This document shows, piece after piece, positions 26,687 through 35,068 of a stretch of DNA of 44,018 bases. The notes under the pieces are model-generated. The model did no database searches. It was not told where the DNA came from and was given only the letters and a program-made list of their open reading frames with translations. Each line of letters opens with the position of its first letter. The first letter of the stretch is position 1. The DNA is taken from assembly GCF_000321045.1 (NCBI RefSeq), contig NZ_HE578945.1:1214612-1258629 (forward strand), given 5' to 3'. Origin of the DNA: Phytobacter massiliensis JC163. GTDB lineage: Bacteria > Pseudomonadota > Gammaproteobacteria > Enterobacterales > Enterobacteriaceae. The translations under genes and the position numbers were made by a program.

Positions 26687-28015
26687 ATGAGCCGACATAT
26701 GAATAATATTGCCGCTAAGACACGTATTCGCTGGTGGATAGCAGGTTTAATGTGGCTGGCGATAGCCATTAACTACATAGACCGCACTGTTTTATCAGCC
26801 TCCGCTCCTCATCTTATTGATGAACTGAGTCTGGACCCTGAGATGATGGGCTTTATTATGGCTGCCTTCTTCTGGTCCTACTCGCTGTTGCAGATCCCGG
26901 CAGGTTGGTTTGTCGATCGCTTTGGTCAGAAAAAAGGGCTGGGTTTTGCCGTTGCCTGGTGGTCTATCGCTACGTCATTAATGGGAGTGGCGACCGGCTT
27001 CAAATCCCTGCTGGCGCTGCGTCTGGCGCTTGGCGTAGGGGAAGCAGCTGCCTACCCGAGTAATGCGGGTATTGCCGCGCGCTGGTTCCCGGATAAAGAG
27101 CGCGCCACCGTCTCCGGCTTATTTGACAGCGCTTCAAAATTTGGTGGCGCAGTGGCGATGCCCCTTATCGTGTGGATGATTTATACCTTTGACTGGCGTT
27201 TGACCTTCCTGATTATTGGTAGTGTAGGACTGTTCTGGGTTATTGCCTGGTACTTTATTTATGCTGAAAACCCGGAAGAACATAAAAAAATCAGCCAGGA
27301 AGAGATACGCCATATTCGTGATGGCCAGGTGCAGAAACACGGTGACAAATCCGTCCTGCCGATGAAATGGTATAAGCTGCTGCGCTATCGTAATATTTGG
27401 GCAATGTGCATAGGCTTTTTCACCATTAACTATACTTCCTATTTCTTTATCACCTGGCTGCCAACCTATCTGGTAAAAGATAAAGGCATGGACTTTATTA
27501 AAATGGGTATGGTGGCTGCGCTCCCCCTTCTGTGCGGAATGGTTATAGAAGTATTCGCAGGCTGGGCTTCTGACCGCATGGTGCATAAAAAAGTGTTGTC
27601 ATTAACCGCGACGCGTAAGCTGTTTCTGGTCATTGGTCTTCTGATGGCACTGTGCATCGGTTTTGCTCCCTTCACCGATTCAGTGTTTATGACGGTATTC
27701 CTGCTCTGTGTGGCGAAGTCGGGTACTACTGTTGCCGCATCTCAGGTCTGGGCACTCCCTGGTGACGTGGCACCGAAGAACAGCGTGTCGATTGTAGCAG
27801 GTTTGCAAAATACAGTATCAAACATGGGCGGTGCGGTAGGTCCAATCATTACCGGGGCGATTGTCGCAGCAACGGGTTCCTTTACCTGGGCACTAGTTTT
27901 CTCAGCGATTCTGGTAGTAATTGGCATCCTCAATTACCTGTTCCTGCTGGGTAAAATAGAGCCGATTGTCGATAACGATCCTCTGCCCCAACTGGACACA
28001 GTTAAACAGCATTAA
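26687..28015 (+). CDS. MFS transporter, anion:cation symporter type
   Basis: This is a 442-residue twelve-helix transporter of the ACS branch of the major facilitator superfamily, which takes up sugar acids such as galactonate, glucarate or hexuronates with protons. Family signs are INYIDRTVLSASAPHL in helix 1, the loop DRFGQKKGLG, and GVGEAAAYPSNAGIAARWFP after helix 4. ATG 26687 is chosen; frames starting earlier run through the hairpin at 26645-26667. ATG 26699 is an alternative. It is the last gene of the plus-strand operon and presumably imports the substrate of the locus. Confidence 0.93.
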   Translation: MSRHMNNIAAKTRIRWWIAGLMWLAIAINYIDRTVLSASAPHLIDELSLDPEMMGFIMAAFFWSYSLLQIPAGWFVDRFGQKKGLGFAVAWWSIATSLMGVATGFKSLLALRLALGVGEAAAYPSNAGIAARWFPDKERATVSGLFDSASKFGGAVAMPLIVWMIYTFDWRLTFLIIGSVGLFWVIAWYFIYAENPEEHKKISQEEIRHIRDGQVQKHGDKSVLPMKWYKLLRYRNIWAMCIGFFTINYTSYFFITWLPTYLVKDKGMDFIKMGMVAALPLLCGMVIEVFAGWASDRMVHKKVLSLTATRKLFLVIGLLMALCIGFAPFTDSVFMTVFLLCVAKSGTTVAASQVWALPGDVAPKNSVSIVAGLQNTVSNMGGAVGPIITGAIVAATGSFTWALVFSAILVVIGILNYLFLLGKIEPIVDNDPLPQLDTVKQH

Positions 28016-28022
28016 ACTAAAA

Positions 28023-28052
28023 ACCCCGGCAACCATGCCGGGGTAATATTTT
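28023..28052 (+). terminator. Intrinsic terminator of the sugar-acid operon
   Basis: ACCCCGGC / GCCGGGGT is an 8-bp stem with a 6-base loop followed by AATATTTTG. It begins 8 bases after the transporter stop. With the preceding A run it could also end the convergent adhesin transcript. Confidence 0.85.
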
Positions 28053-28074
28053 GTAGCTAAACAGACATATTAAT

Positions 28075-29427
28075 CTAATTATACGTCACCCAGATATTCA
28101 CTTTCCCAACGACCGGCCCGGTATAATTGGCACCGTTCTTCTTAATCGCCGCCGTCTGTACGTAGCGCGCGTTGAAGTTGATTGTGCTGAGCGAGTTAAA
28201 GAGTGGCGTACTGTCAGGACTGCTTTTTGTCGAGCCAAGCCCGCTTATTGTCAGTTTGGTATTATCCGTCGGGACCACGGCGTTTTTGTATAAAAGCTGA
28301 ACAGCCAGTCCGTCAATAAGCGAGCCGCCAGCCGAATCATACAGGCCAACATCCTGCCTTGTGGTCAAGCTATTGGCATCTTCAAAGCTGATTTGAGTAT
28401 CGTCCACCTTGCCGGAACACTGCATCGTGATATTTACCGGCACCTGGCTGCCATAGGCCGGGAAAGCCCCCGGTTTTGCAACGGGATCGATACTCACCCA
28501 GGACGACATGGGAATTGTATAGTTTTTAGTATCCAGTTTGCAGGTTGGACGCACTATCTTTATACCGCCGCCGCCGATGTCAAAATTGGCATTGCTGTAA
28601 GCATTGTTGGCATACACCTGAATGCCGCTACCATACTTTAATTTCAGTGGAATATCATTGTAATTAATATCACCAATTTTAATTAAATCAGCCATCGCTG
28701 AAAATGATTGTATTGTTTGCATGTAATTGGTCGGATCGGTAAAGTAGTATTTACCATCACTATGATCCACGCCTACAAATGCATAACTATTAATAAAGTC
28801 CTGATATTTTTGTTTCCCTGATTCATAACGGCTCTCTACAACGTTACCATTAAAACGAGTCAGCGAGGAGTACAACCCCTGACTTGAGTCTCCGGAGGCA
28901 GGAAAAGCGACGAATTTATAGTTTCGATTAGCGGCAGTGTTAACCATGAAAGTATATTTTATGGCGATACCGCTATTATTCGTATAGGTATAATAAGGCG
29001 CTACTCCTGTATCCCCGGAAAAACTTACCCCAAGATTGAGGAACGTTCCTCCTGACGCAGTTGTTGTTATTTTGGGATCGTCATTTCCCAGCCCTGAACC
29101 TCCACACTGAATGGTGAAATGTAGAAACGCAGCATAGGGTATAGTATAAAGAGTGGTACCCACAGGCAAGCTATTATCCAGGACCAATGTTCTGTTAACC
29201 GATAAAGGCTTATTATCAGGGATGGTGTAAATACAGGTTCCTGCCACCTTTCCTGCTTGCGCACCGTTCTTCCAGTAAATAGTTTCGGTTAGAGTCGCGG
29301 CACGAACTTCATTAGCAACGCATAACGACAAAACAATAGTGGTAGAGAGTACTTTTAGGCTTTTCCAGGGTAAACCTGCATCAGTGTGGTTATGCTCTCT
29401 GCGGATGTGGGTAATGAAACACTCCAT
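28075..29427 (-). CDS. Orphan fimbrial adhesin (two-domain)
   Basis: This is a 450-residue exported protein. The N-terminus is a long signal sequence: about 27 polar/basic residues, then a hydrophobic core (VLSTTIVLSLCVA) and a likely cut after EVRA near residue 43. An N-terminal putative receptor-binding half has one Cys pair (GTCIYTIPD ... FTIQCGG). A C-terminal pilin-type domain has a second pair (PTCKLD ... MQCSG) and ends in the usual alternating strand GKVNIWVTYN that accepts chaperone and neighbouring subunit. No usher, chaperone or major subunit gene is in the window, so it would depend on another fimbrial system. By eye the gene is clearly more AT-rich than its surroundings, pointing to horizontal origin. 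AAGGA lies 9 bases before ATG 29427. Confidence 0.82.
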   Translation of the reverse strand: MECFITHIRREHNHTDAGLPWKSLKVLSTTIVLSLCVANEVRAATLTETIYWKNGAQAGKVAGTCIYTIPDNKPLSVNRTLVLDNSLPVGTTLYTIPYAAFLHFTIQCGGSGLGNDDPKITTTASGGTFLNLGVSFSGDTGVAPYYTYTNNSGIAIKYTFMVNTAANRNYKFVAFPASGDSSQGLYSSLTRFNGNVVESRYESGKQKYQDFINSYAFVGVDHSDGKYYFTDPTNYMQTIQSFSAMADLIKIGDINYNDIPLKLKYGSGIQVYANNAYSNANFDIGGGGIKIVRPTCKLDTKNYTIPMSSWVSIDPVAKPGAFPAYGSQVPVNITMQCSGKVDDTQISFEDANSLTTRQDVGLYDSAGGSLIDGLAVQLLYKNAVVPTDNTKLTISGLGSTKSSPDSTPLFNSLSTINFNARYVQTAAIKKNGANYTGPVVGKVNIWVTYN

Positions 29428-29786
29428 ATGATTATATCCTTGTATCTTTCCGTGATGATGCTCTACCAAATCTGTCGTTTTTATAAAGCTCAATATTAAG
29501 AATATTATTTTCACAAAATGTTAAAGGACACATTGCGCAAACGAAAGATGGTTGTGCCATTCGATAGAGATGTTTCAGAGGGCGTTATTTCTGGAAACCG
29601 AAATTCCCCTGGCTCGCTGCGTGTGCGGTCAGGTCTACGCGTTTTGTACCGTGTGGCCGTTTTTGGCCTGGATAGATTCCTGGTTTTTTATCCGACAAAA
29701 ACTTTTGGCTCAATTTTTGTGACGCTGTCACTTACCCTCTTCTCCCTGCCGGCGATAGAGAAGAGGGTCTGCTCATTACCAGACTC
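29428..29786. other. 359-base gap between adhesin and PhzF-like gene
   Basis: This holds the AT-rich adhesin leader and one strong inverted repeat (29734-29768). No convincing coding frame was found; the plus-strand frame at 29518-29790 lacks a ribosome site and ends inside the repeat and the neighbouring gene. Confidence 0.6.
29734..29768 (-). terminator. 11-bp inverted repeat after the PhzF-like gene
   Basis: ACCCTCTTCTC / GAGAAGAGGGT is a perfect 11-bp stem with a 13-base loop, 19 bases beyond the PhzF-like stop. There is no T run on the minus strand. It could be a terminator or an extragenic palindrome. Confidence 0.5.
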
Positions 29787-30578
29787 TTAGCGCAGGTAGA
29801 CCTTGCCAATCAGATAGAGGGTCGCCTGGCCACCAATCTTCACCCGCTCCCCCTGCCATTCACAGCGCAACTCGCCGCCGCGGGCGGACACCTGGCGTGC
29901 CTGCATAACCGTCTTACCTAACTTCTCCCCCCAGTAAGGGATAAGCATACTGTGGGTGGAGCCGGTAACCGGGTCTTCCGCTACCGCTTCGCCCGGGCAG
30001 AAAAAGCGGCTGACGAAATCATGGTTATCCCCCGGCGCGGTAATGCAGACCATTTTGCCCAGCGGGATCATCGCGGCGATGTCCGGCGTGACGGCTTCTA
30101 CCTGCTGCTGATTTTCCAGCACCACAAGGTAATCGCGGGCGGCGCGGATCTCTCTGGCCCCGGTAATCCCCAGCGCCTTCAGCAAAAGTGGCGGCGGGTT
30201 ATCCACTGCCTGCGTTTGCCAGGCCGGGAAATCCAGCGTCAGCCAGTCGCCGTTGCGGGTAACCGTGAGCGGCCCGACGAAGCGGGTGGCAAAATGAATC
30301 GTGGCATCCGGGAAATCCAGGTACTCAAAGATCACATGGGCAGCGGCAAGAGTGGCATGGCCGCACAGGTTAATCTCTCCCTGAGTGGTAAACCAGCGCA
30401 GTTCGTATCCGGTATCGTTCCGGACGAAAAAAGCGGTTTCTGACTGGTTATGCTGCTGCGACATTTTCAGTAGCAGTTCATCCGGCAGCCACTCCGTCAG
30501 GGGGCAAACCGCGGCGGCGTTGCCGCCAAAGGTGTGGTCGCTGAAAGCATCCACCATATAGAAGTCGATTGTGTGCAT
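29787..30578 (-). CDS. PhzF-family isomerase/epimerase (YddE-like)
   Basis: This is a 263-residue member of the PhzF/diaminopimelate-epimerase-fold family. The N-terminal signature DAFSDHTFGGNAAAV is at residues 9-23, the catalytic Glu is in QSETAFF near 47, and the glycine-rich loops GEINLCGHATLA and EDPVTGSTHS are present. E. coli YddE is the closest type known to me; its physiological substrate is unknown. ATG 30578 has AAGGAAAGG upstream, so upstream in-frame codons are leader. The leader repeats the pattern GAAAAC several times. It is divergent from sotB. Confidence 0.92.
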   Translation of the reverse strand: MHTIDFYMVDAFSDHTFGGNAAAVCPLTEWLPDELLLKMSQQHNQSETAFFVRNDTGYELRWFTTQGEINLCGHATLAAAHVIFEYLDFPDATIHFATRFVGPLTVTRNGDWLTLDFPAWQTQAVDNPPPLLLKALGITGAREIRAARDYLVVLENQQQVEAVTPDIAAMIPLGKMVCITAPGDNHDFVSRFFCPGEAVAEDPVTGSTHSMLIPYWGEKLGKTVMQARQVSARGGELRCEWQGERVKIGGQATLYLIGKVYLR

Positions 30579-30758
30579 AGCCTTTCCTTTTGTTTTCCTT
30601 TGTTTTCTTATGTTTTTCTCTTGTATTGTCCGCGGATTCAATCGCTTTTTTACCACCCGCTAAAAAATGAGATCCACATCACAAAATGGTTGTCTTTTCG
30701 CCAGCAACGGATTTAAGATCGCCCCATCATTTTCCTGCCATTAATGCCAGAAAACGTT

Positions 30759-31955
30759 ATGACAACCAATACTGTTTCGCGCAGGGTCGCATGGCTTCGC
30801 GTGGTGACGCTGGCCGTCGCCGCGTTTATTTTTAATACCACTGAATTTGTGCCGGTGGGGCTATTGTCCGATATCGCCCGCAGCTTCGACATGGAGACGC
30901 CGCAGGTAGGCATCATGCTGACCATCTACGCATGGGTGGTGGCGCTGATGTCCCTGCCGTTTATGCTGCTCACCAGCCAGATTGAACGGCGCAAGCTGCT
31001 CATCGCGCTGTTTGTGCTGTTTATCGCCAGCCACGTGCTGTCGTTTCTGGCGTGGAACTTCCAGGTACTGGTGATAAGCCGTATCGGCATCGCCTTCGCC
31101 CATGCGGTTTTCTGGTCGATTACCGCCTCGCTGGCCATTCGACTGGCCCCGGCGGGCAAGCGGGCGCAGGCGCTGAGCCTGATTGCCACCGGTACGGCGC
31201 TGGCGATGGTATTAGGTATCCCTATCGGCCGTGTGGTGGGGCAATATTTCGGCTGGCGCACCACCTTCTTCGCCATTGGTTTTGGGGCGCTCATTACCCT
31301 GGTGTGCCTGATCAAGCTGCTGCCCGCGCTGCCGAGCGAACACTCCGGCTCGCTGAAAAGCCTGCCCGAACTGTTTCGTCGCCCGGCTCTACTCTCAATC
31401 TATATTCTGACCGTCGTGGTGGTCACCGCCCACTACACCGCCTACAGCTACATTGAACCCTTTGTGCAGAATGTGGCAGGCCTGAGCGGCAACTTTGCGA
31501 CGCTGCTGCTGTTGCTGCTGGGCGGTGCGGGCATCGTCGGCAGTATTCTGTTTGGCAAGCTTGGTAACCGGCACGCCTCCGGGCTGATTAGCATTGCCAT
31601 CGCGATGCTGGTTATCGCTTTGCTGCTGTTGCTGCCTGCTTCCGGCAGCGAAACGCACCTTGCGGTGCTGAGCATCTTCTGGGGCGTGGCGATCATGATT
31701 ATCGGCCTTGGCATGCAGGTGAAGGTGCTGGCGCTGGCACCGGACGCCACCGACGTGGCAATGGCGCTGTTCTCCGGTATTTTTAATATTGGTATCGGCG
31801 CGGGCGCGCTGGTGGGAAATCAGGTGAGCCTGCAGTGGTCCATGTCGGCTATCGGCTATGCGGGGGCAATCCCGGCGGTGGCGGCGCTCATCTGGTCGGT
31901 AGTGATTTTCCGCCGCTGGCCGGTGGCGCTTGAAGAGCAGCCGCACCATTCCTGA
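30759..31955 (+). CDS. sotB: Sugar/arabinose efflux transporter SotB
   Basis: This is a 398-residue twelve-helix MFS exporter nearly colinear with E. coli SotB (YdeA), which exports arabinose, lactose and IPTG-like sugars. The N-terminus [16 protein letters not shown], the stretch [15 protein letters not shown] and the C-terminal [18 protein letters not shown] are characteristic. ATG 30759 matches the E. coli start; 30744 is five codons longer. It precedes the convergent marC as in E. coli. Confidence 0.96.
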   Translation: MTTNTVSRRVAWLRVVTLAVAAFIFNTTEFVPVGLLSDIARSFDMETPQVGIMLTIYAWVVALMSLPFMLLTSQIERRKLLIALFVLFIASHVLSFLAWNFQVLVISRIGIAFAHAVFWSITASLAIRLAPAGKRAQALSLIATGTALAMVLGIPIGRVVGQYFGWRTTFFAIGFGALITLVCLIKLLPALPSEHSGSLKSLPELFRRPALLSIYILTVVVVTAHYTAYSYIEPFVQNVAGLSGNFATLLLLLLGGAGIVGSILFGKLGNRHASGLISIAIAMLVIALLLLLPASGSETHLAVLSIFWGVAIMIIGLGMQVKVLALAPDATDVAMALFSGIFNIGIGAGALVGNQVSLQWSMSAIGYAGAIPAVAALIWSVVIFRRWPVALEEQPHHS

Positions 31956-31989
31956 TAATGGCGGGGCGGCACTGCGCCGCCCCGGTAAC

Positions 31990-32664
31990 TCAGGCTCCGG
32001 CGTGGAATGTGGTCACAATCTCCAGCACGCCGTTGATGATAAACTGCACGCCCATACAGACCAGTAAAAAGCCCATCAGGCGGGAGATAGCCTCAATCCC
32101 CCCTTTGCCCACCAGCCGCATAATCGCCCCTGAACTGCGCAGGCAGCCCCAAAGAATAATTGCCACGGCGGCAAACACCAGCGGCGGCGCGGCCCACACC
32201 ACCCATTGCGCGAAGGTCGAACTGTCGCGCACGGTAGAGGCAGAGCTGATGATCATCGCAATGGTGCCGGGGCCCGCCGTGCTGGGCATCGCCAGCGGTA
32301 CGAAGGCGATATTGGCAGAGGGCTCCTCTTCCAGCTCCTCCGATTTGCTTTTGACCTCCGGAGCCTCATGGGCTTTTTGCGGCGGAAAGAGCATCCGAAA
32401 GCCGATAAAGGCGACAATCAGCCCCCCGGCAATGCGCAACCCGGGAATAGAAATGCCAAAGGTGTTCATCACCACCTGCCCGGCATACCAGGCCACCATC
32501 ATAATGGCGAACACATATACCGAGGCCATCAGGGCCTGCTGGTTGCGCTGGGCGCTGTTCATATTCCCCGCCAGCCCTAAAAAGAGCGCCACGGTGGTCA
32601 ACGGGTTTGCCAGCGGCAATATCACCACCAACCCCAGACCAATCGCTTTAAACAGATCCATCAT
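31990..32664 (-). CDS. marC: MarC inner-membrane protein
   Basis: This is a 224-residue membrane protein of the MarC/UPF0056 family with six predicted helices. It follows E. coli MarC along its length ([19 protein letters not shown] near 16; [21 protein letters not shown] near 125). Its function is unknown; in E. coli it does not contribute to antibiotic resistance. The start at 32664 (MMDLFKAIG) corresponds to the E. coli MLDLFK start. It is divergent from marRAB, sharing the operator region. Confidence 0.95.
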   Translation of the reverse strand: MMDLFKAIGLGLVVILPLANPLTTVALFLGLAGNMNSAQRNQQALMASVYVFAIMMVAWYAGQVVMNTFGISIPGLRIAGGLIVAFIGFRMLFPPQKAHEAPEVKSKSEELEEEPSANIAFVPLAMPSTAGPGTIAMIISSASTVRDSSTFAQWVVWAAPPLVFAAVAIILWGCLRSSGAIMRLVGKGGIEAISRLMGFLLVCMGVQFIINGVLEIVTTFHAGA

Positions 32665-32780
32665 TTTACAAAACACTCCGTGCCGTTTTTGACTGCCCGC
32701 CAGTATAACTGCTTGCGACGCCTCTTCCCATGCCGCGTTGTCAGCGGTTTTTCCTTCACCCCTGGTGCCAAAAGTGCCTT

Positions 32781-32876
32781 TTAGCAAAATGTGGCATCAG
32801 CCAATTCATTCAGTTGACTTATACTTGCCTGAGCAATAATATCTGCCGTGACTAACTACTTGCCGGGGCAACCATT
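32781..32876 (+). promoter_or_regulatory. mar promoter, marbox and two MarR operators
   Basis: This region is closely similar to E. coli marO. A marbox-like sequence (TTAGCAAAATGTGGCATC, 32781-32798) is the binding site for MarA/SoxS/Rob. The promoter has -35 TTGACT (32814-32819) and -10 TAATAT (32837-32842) with a 17-base spacer. MarR site I TTGCCTGAGCAA (32825-32836) overlaps the promoter, and site II TTGCCGGGGCAA (32860-32871) ends five bases before the marR start. All known control elements look intact. Confidence 0.9.
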
Positions 32877-33310
32877 GTGAAAAGTACCAGCGATCTGTTT
32901 AACGAAATCATTCCGCTTGGCCGCTTGATCCATATGGTGAACCAAAAAAAGATCGTTTACTCAACGACTATCTCTCGCCAATGGATATCACCGCAGCACA
33001 GTTTAAGGTGTTGTGCTCTATCCGTTGTCAGGGCTGTATCACCCCGGTCGAATTGAAAAAGGTGCTTTCTGTCGATCTCGGCGCACTGACGCGCATGCTG
33101 GACAGGCTGGTCTGTAAAGGCTGGATCGAACGAAACCCCAATCCTCATGATAAGCGCGGCGTGCTGGTGCAGTTAACGGCAGACGGCGCGGCGCTGTGTG
33201 AGCAATGTCATCAATTAGTAGGACAAGACCTGCATCAGGAACTAACAAAAAACTTAACGGCGGAAGAAGTGGCAACCCTTGAGCACTTGCTCAAGAAAGT
33301 TCTGCCGTAA
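32877..33310 (+). pseudogene. marR: MarR repressor, frameshifted in a poly-A tract
   Basis: MarR is the winged-helix repressor of marRAB. GTG 32877 starts as in E. coli (MKSTSDLFNEIIPLGRLIHM...). Residues up to about Lys25 are normal; then a run of seven A at 32944-32950, where the E. coli frame needs eight, shifts the frame. Translation would stop at 33054-33056 after 59 residues, removing the DNA-binding and most dimer helices. From 32951 the other frame encodes a perfectly normal MarR C-terminal part (LSVDLGALTRMLDRLV, DKRGVLVQL) to 33310. As read, there is no repressor, and marA should be constitutively high. A homopolymer miscount is the alternative. An internal ATG at 32981 could give a fragment without the first helix. 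Confidence 0.92.
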
Positions 33311-33321
33311 CCAAAAGAGGT

Positions 33322-33711
33322 ATGACGATGTCCAGACGCAATACTGACGCCATCACTATTCATAGCATTTTGGACTGGATCGAAGATAACCTGGAGTCCC
33401 CTTTGTCACTGGAGAAAGTGTCAGAGCGCTCCGGTTATTCCAAATGGCACCTGCAACGGATGTTTAAAAAAGAAACCGGCCATTCACTGGGTCAATACAT
33501 TCGCAGCCGCAAGCTGACTGAGATCGCACAGAAGCTGAAAGAGAGTAACGAGCCTATCCTTTACCTGGCGGAGCGTTACGGCTTTGAATCGCAGCAGACC
33601 CTGACGCGCACTTTCAAAAACTATTTTGACGTGCCGCCGCACAAGTACCGCGTCACGGATATACCGGGAGAATCTCGTTATCTCTATCCCATTAATAACT
33701 GTAACTATTAA
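33322..33711 (+). CDS. marA: MarA, multidrug-resistance transcription activator
   Basis: This is a 129-residue AraC-family activator with two helix-turn-helix motifs, nearly identical to E. coli MarA over residues 1-110 (recognition helices around [14 protein letters not shown] and [13 protein letters not shown]). It activates acrAB-tolC, micF and other genes at marboxes and its own promoter at 32781. The C-terminus after PPHKYR differs in sequence. It begins 11 bases after the marR end, and AAGAGG precedes the ATG. If marR is really broken, this gene is derepressed. Confidence 0.97.
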   Translation: MTMSRRNTDAITIHSILDWIEDNLESPLSLEKVSERSGYSKWHLQRMFKKETGHSLGQYIRSRKLTEIAQKLKESNEPILYLAERYGFESQQTLTRTFKNYFDVPPHKYRVTDIPGESRYLYPINNCNY

Positions 33712-33742
33712 TCGCCTGCTTTAAAGACGTATCGAGGAAATC

Positions 33743-33955
33743 ATGAAACGTATCGCCTGCGCCGCCCTCACCGTGATGGTGCTCTTTACCGGCCAGAGTT
33801 ATGCGGAACAGCTCGCCCATAACGCGAATCAACAAAACAGTGCCATTGTTGTCTCTACCGTCCATGAACAGTCACCCTTTGACTTTAACCACATGGCGGC
33901 GGGGAGTGATAAATCCGACGAATTAGGCGTGGCTTACTATAACCAACGCGGCTAA
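33743..33955 (+). CDS. marB: MarB, periplasmic modulator of the mar operon
   Basis: This is a 70-residue protein with a signal peptide (MKRIACAALTVMVLFTGQSYA, cut before EQ). The mature part ends with the conserved MarB pattern PFDFNHMAAGSDKSDELGVAYYNQ. In E. coli, MarB lowers marA transcription by an unknown indirect route. It is the last gene of marRAB, with a terminator six bases after the stop. Confidence 0.93.
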   Translation: MKRIACAALTVMVLFTGQSYAEQLAHNANQQNSAIVVSTVHEQSPFDFNHMAAGSDKSDELGVAYYNQRG

Positions 33956-33961
33956 TCGCTT

Positions 33962-33987
33962 GCCCCGCTCAACGCGGGGCTTTTTTT
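33962..33987 (+). terminator. Terminator of marRAB
   Basis: GCCCCGC / GCGGGGC forms a 7-bp stem with a 5-base loop and is followed by seven T (33981-33987). It abuts the 3' end of the convergent eamA. Confidence 0.93.
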
Positions 33988-34882
33988 ACCCTGCCTGTAC
34001 GGCCCGCCGGATGCGAAAACCAAAGACGTTGATATACAGACCGGCCATGACCATCACCGCGCCAACCAGCTGCAGCAGGCTCAGCGACTCATCCAGCAGC
34101 AGTGCGGCGCTTGCCATCCCCACTACCGGCACTAACAGCGACAGCGGCGCGACACGCCAGGTTTCATAGCGCCCCAGCAGCGTTCCCCAGATCCCGTAGC
34201 CAATAATCGTGGCGACAAAAGCCAGATACACCAGCGACAGTATCGTGATCAGATCGATGCTGACCAGGCTCTGCGCCATCAGCGCCGGCCCTTCAAAAAT
34301 TATTGAGGCGACCATAAACGGGATGATGGGGATTAAGGCACTCCAGACCACCAGCGACATTACCGGCGGGCGGGAGGCGTGCGACATGATTTTTTTATTG
34401 AAGATGTTGCCGCAGGCCCAGCAGAATGCGCCCGCCAGGGTGAGCAGAAAGCCGATAAGCGGAATGTGTTGCCCGGTGAGACTGGTTTCGACCAGCACCA
34501 GAATCCCCAGCACCGCAAGCGTAATCCCCACCAGCTGTTTAGCCTGCAGGCGTTCGCCGAAAACCCCCGCCCCGAGGATAATGGTGAAAAAGGCCTGAGC
34601 CTGCAGAACCAGCGAGGCCAGCCCGGCGGGCATGCCCAATTTGATCGCGCAAAACAGAAACGCGAACTGACCAAAGCTGATGGTCAAGCCGTAGCCCAGC
34701 AGCAAACGCACCGGTACCTTCGGGCGGGAGACAAACAGCAGCGCGGGAAAGGCCACCAGCACAAAGCGCAAACCCGCCAGCAACAGCGGCGGCATGTTGT
34801 GCAGGCCAACTTTGATCACCACAAAATTCAGCCCCCAGGCTACCACTACCAGCAGCGCCAGCAGCCCATCTTTACGCGTCAT
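33986..34882 (-). CDS. eamA: EamA, amino-acid metabolite exporter (DMT family)
   Basis: This is a 298-residue ten-helix protein made of two EamA repeats, closely similar to E. coli EamA (YdeD), which exports O-acetylserine and cysteine-pathway metabolites. It starts MTRKDGLLALLVVVAWGLNF, with repeat two beginning near GFLLTLAGAFCWACGN. Gene order marB-eamA-ydeE is as in E. coli. Its stop overlaps the T run of the mar terminator. Confidence 0.95.
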   Translation of the reverse strand: MTRKDGLLALLVVVAWGLNFVVIKVGLHNMPPLLLAGLRFVLVAFPALLFVSRPKVPVRLLLGYGLTISFGQFAFLFCAIKLGMPAGLASLVLQAQAFFTIILGAGVFGERLQAKQLVGITLAVLGILVLVETSLTGQHIPLIGFLLTLAGAFCWACGNIFNKKIMSHASRPPVMSLVVWSALIPIIPFMVASIIFEGPALMAQSLVSIDLITILSLVYLAFVATIIGYGIWGTLLGRYETWRVAPLSLLVPVVGMASAALLLDESLSLLQLVGAVMVMAGLYINVFGFRIRRAVQAG

Positions 34883-35068
34883 ACCCTTCCCCTGTTTTTT
34901 AAAAATTTGTAAAAAATTTACGTTAACTTAAAAAAGTGTCCAGCGACAGATCATTATTTTTGGCAGGTCAGTTTTCGCATCTGGCGATAAATCAACGGGT
35001 GTACTTCACGCTTTTTGCATGATATTGCTTTAGACATCACAAAAAAATATCACTGCTCGAGCAAAAAC

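Noticed and set aside
29518..29790. Plus-strand 90-residue frame upstream of the PhzF-like gene
   Set aside because: It runs through the inverted repeat into the end of the neighbouring gene and lacks a convincing start.
31958..32692. Plus-strand open frame opposite marC
   Set aside because: marC is certain on the other strand; this frame has no family features.
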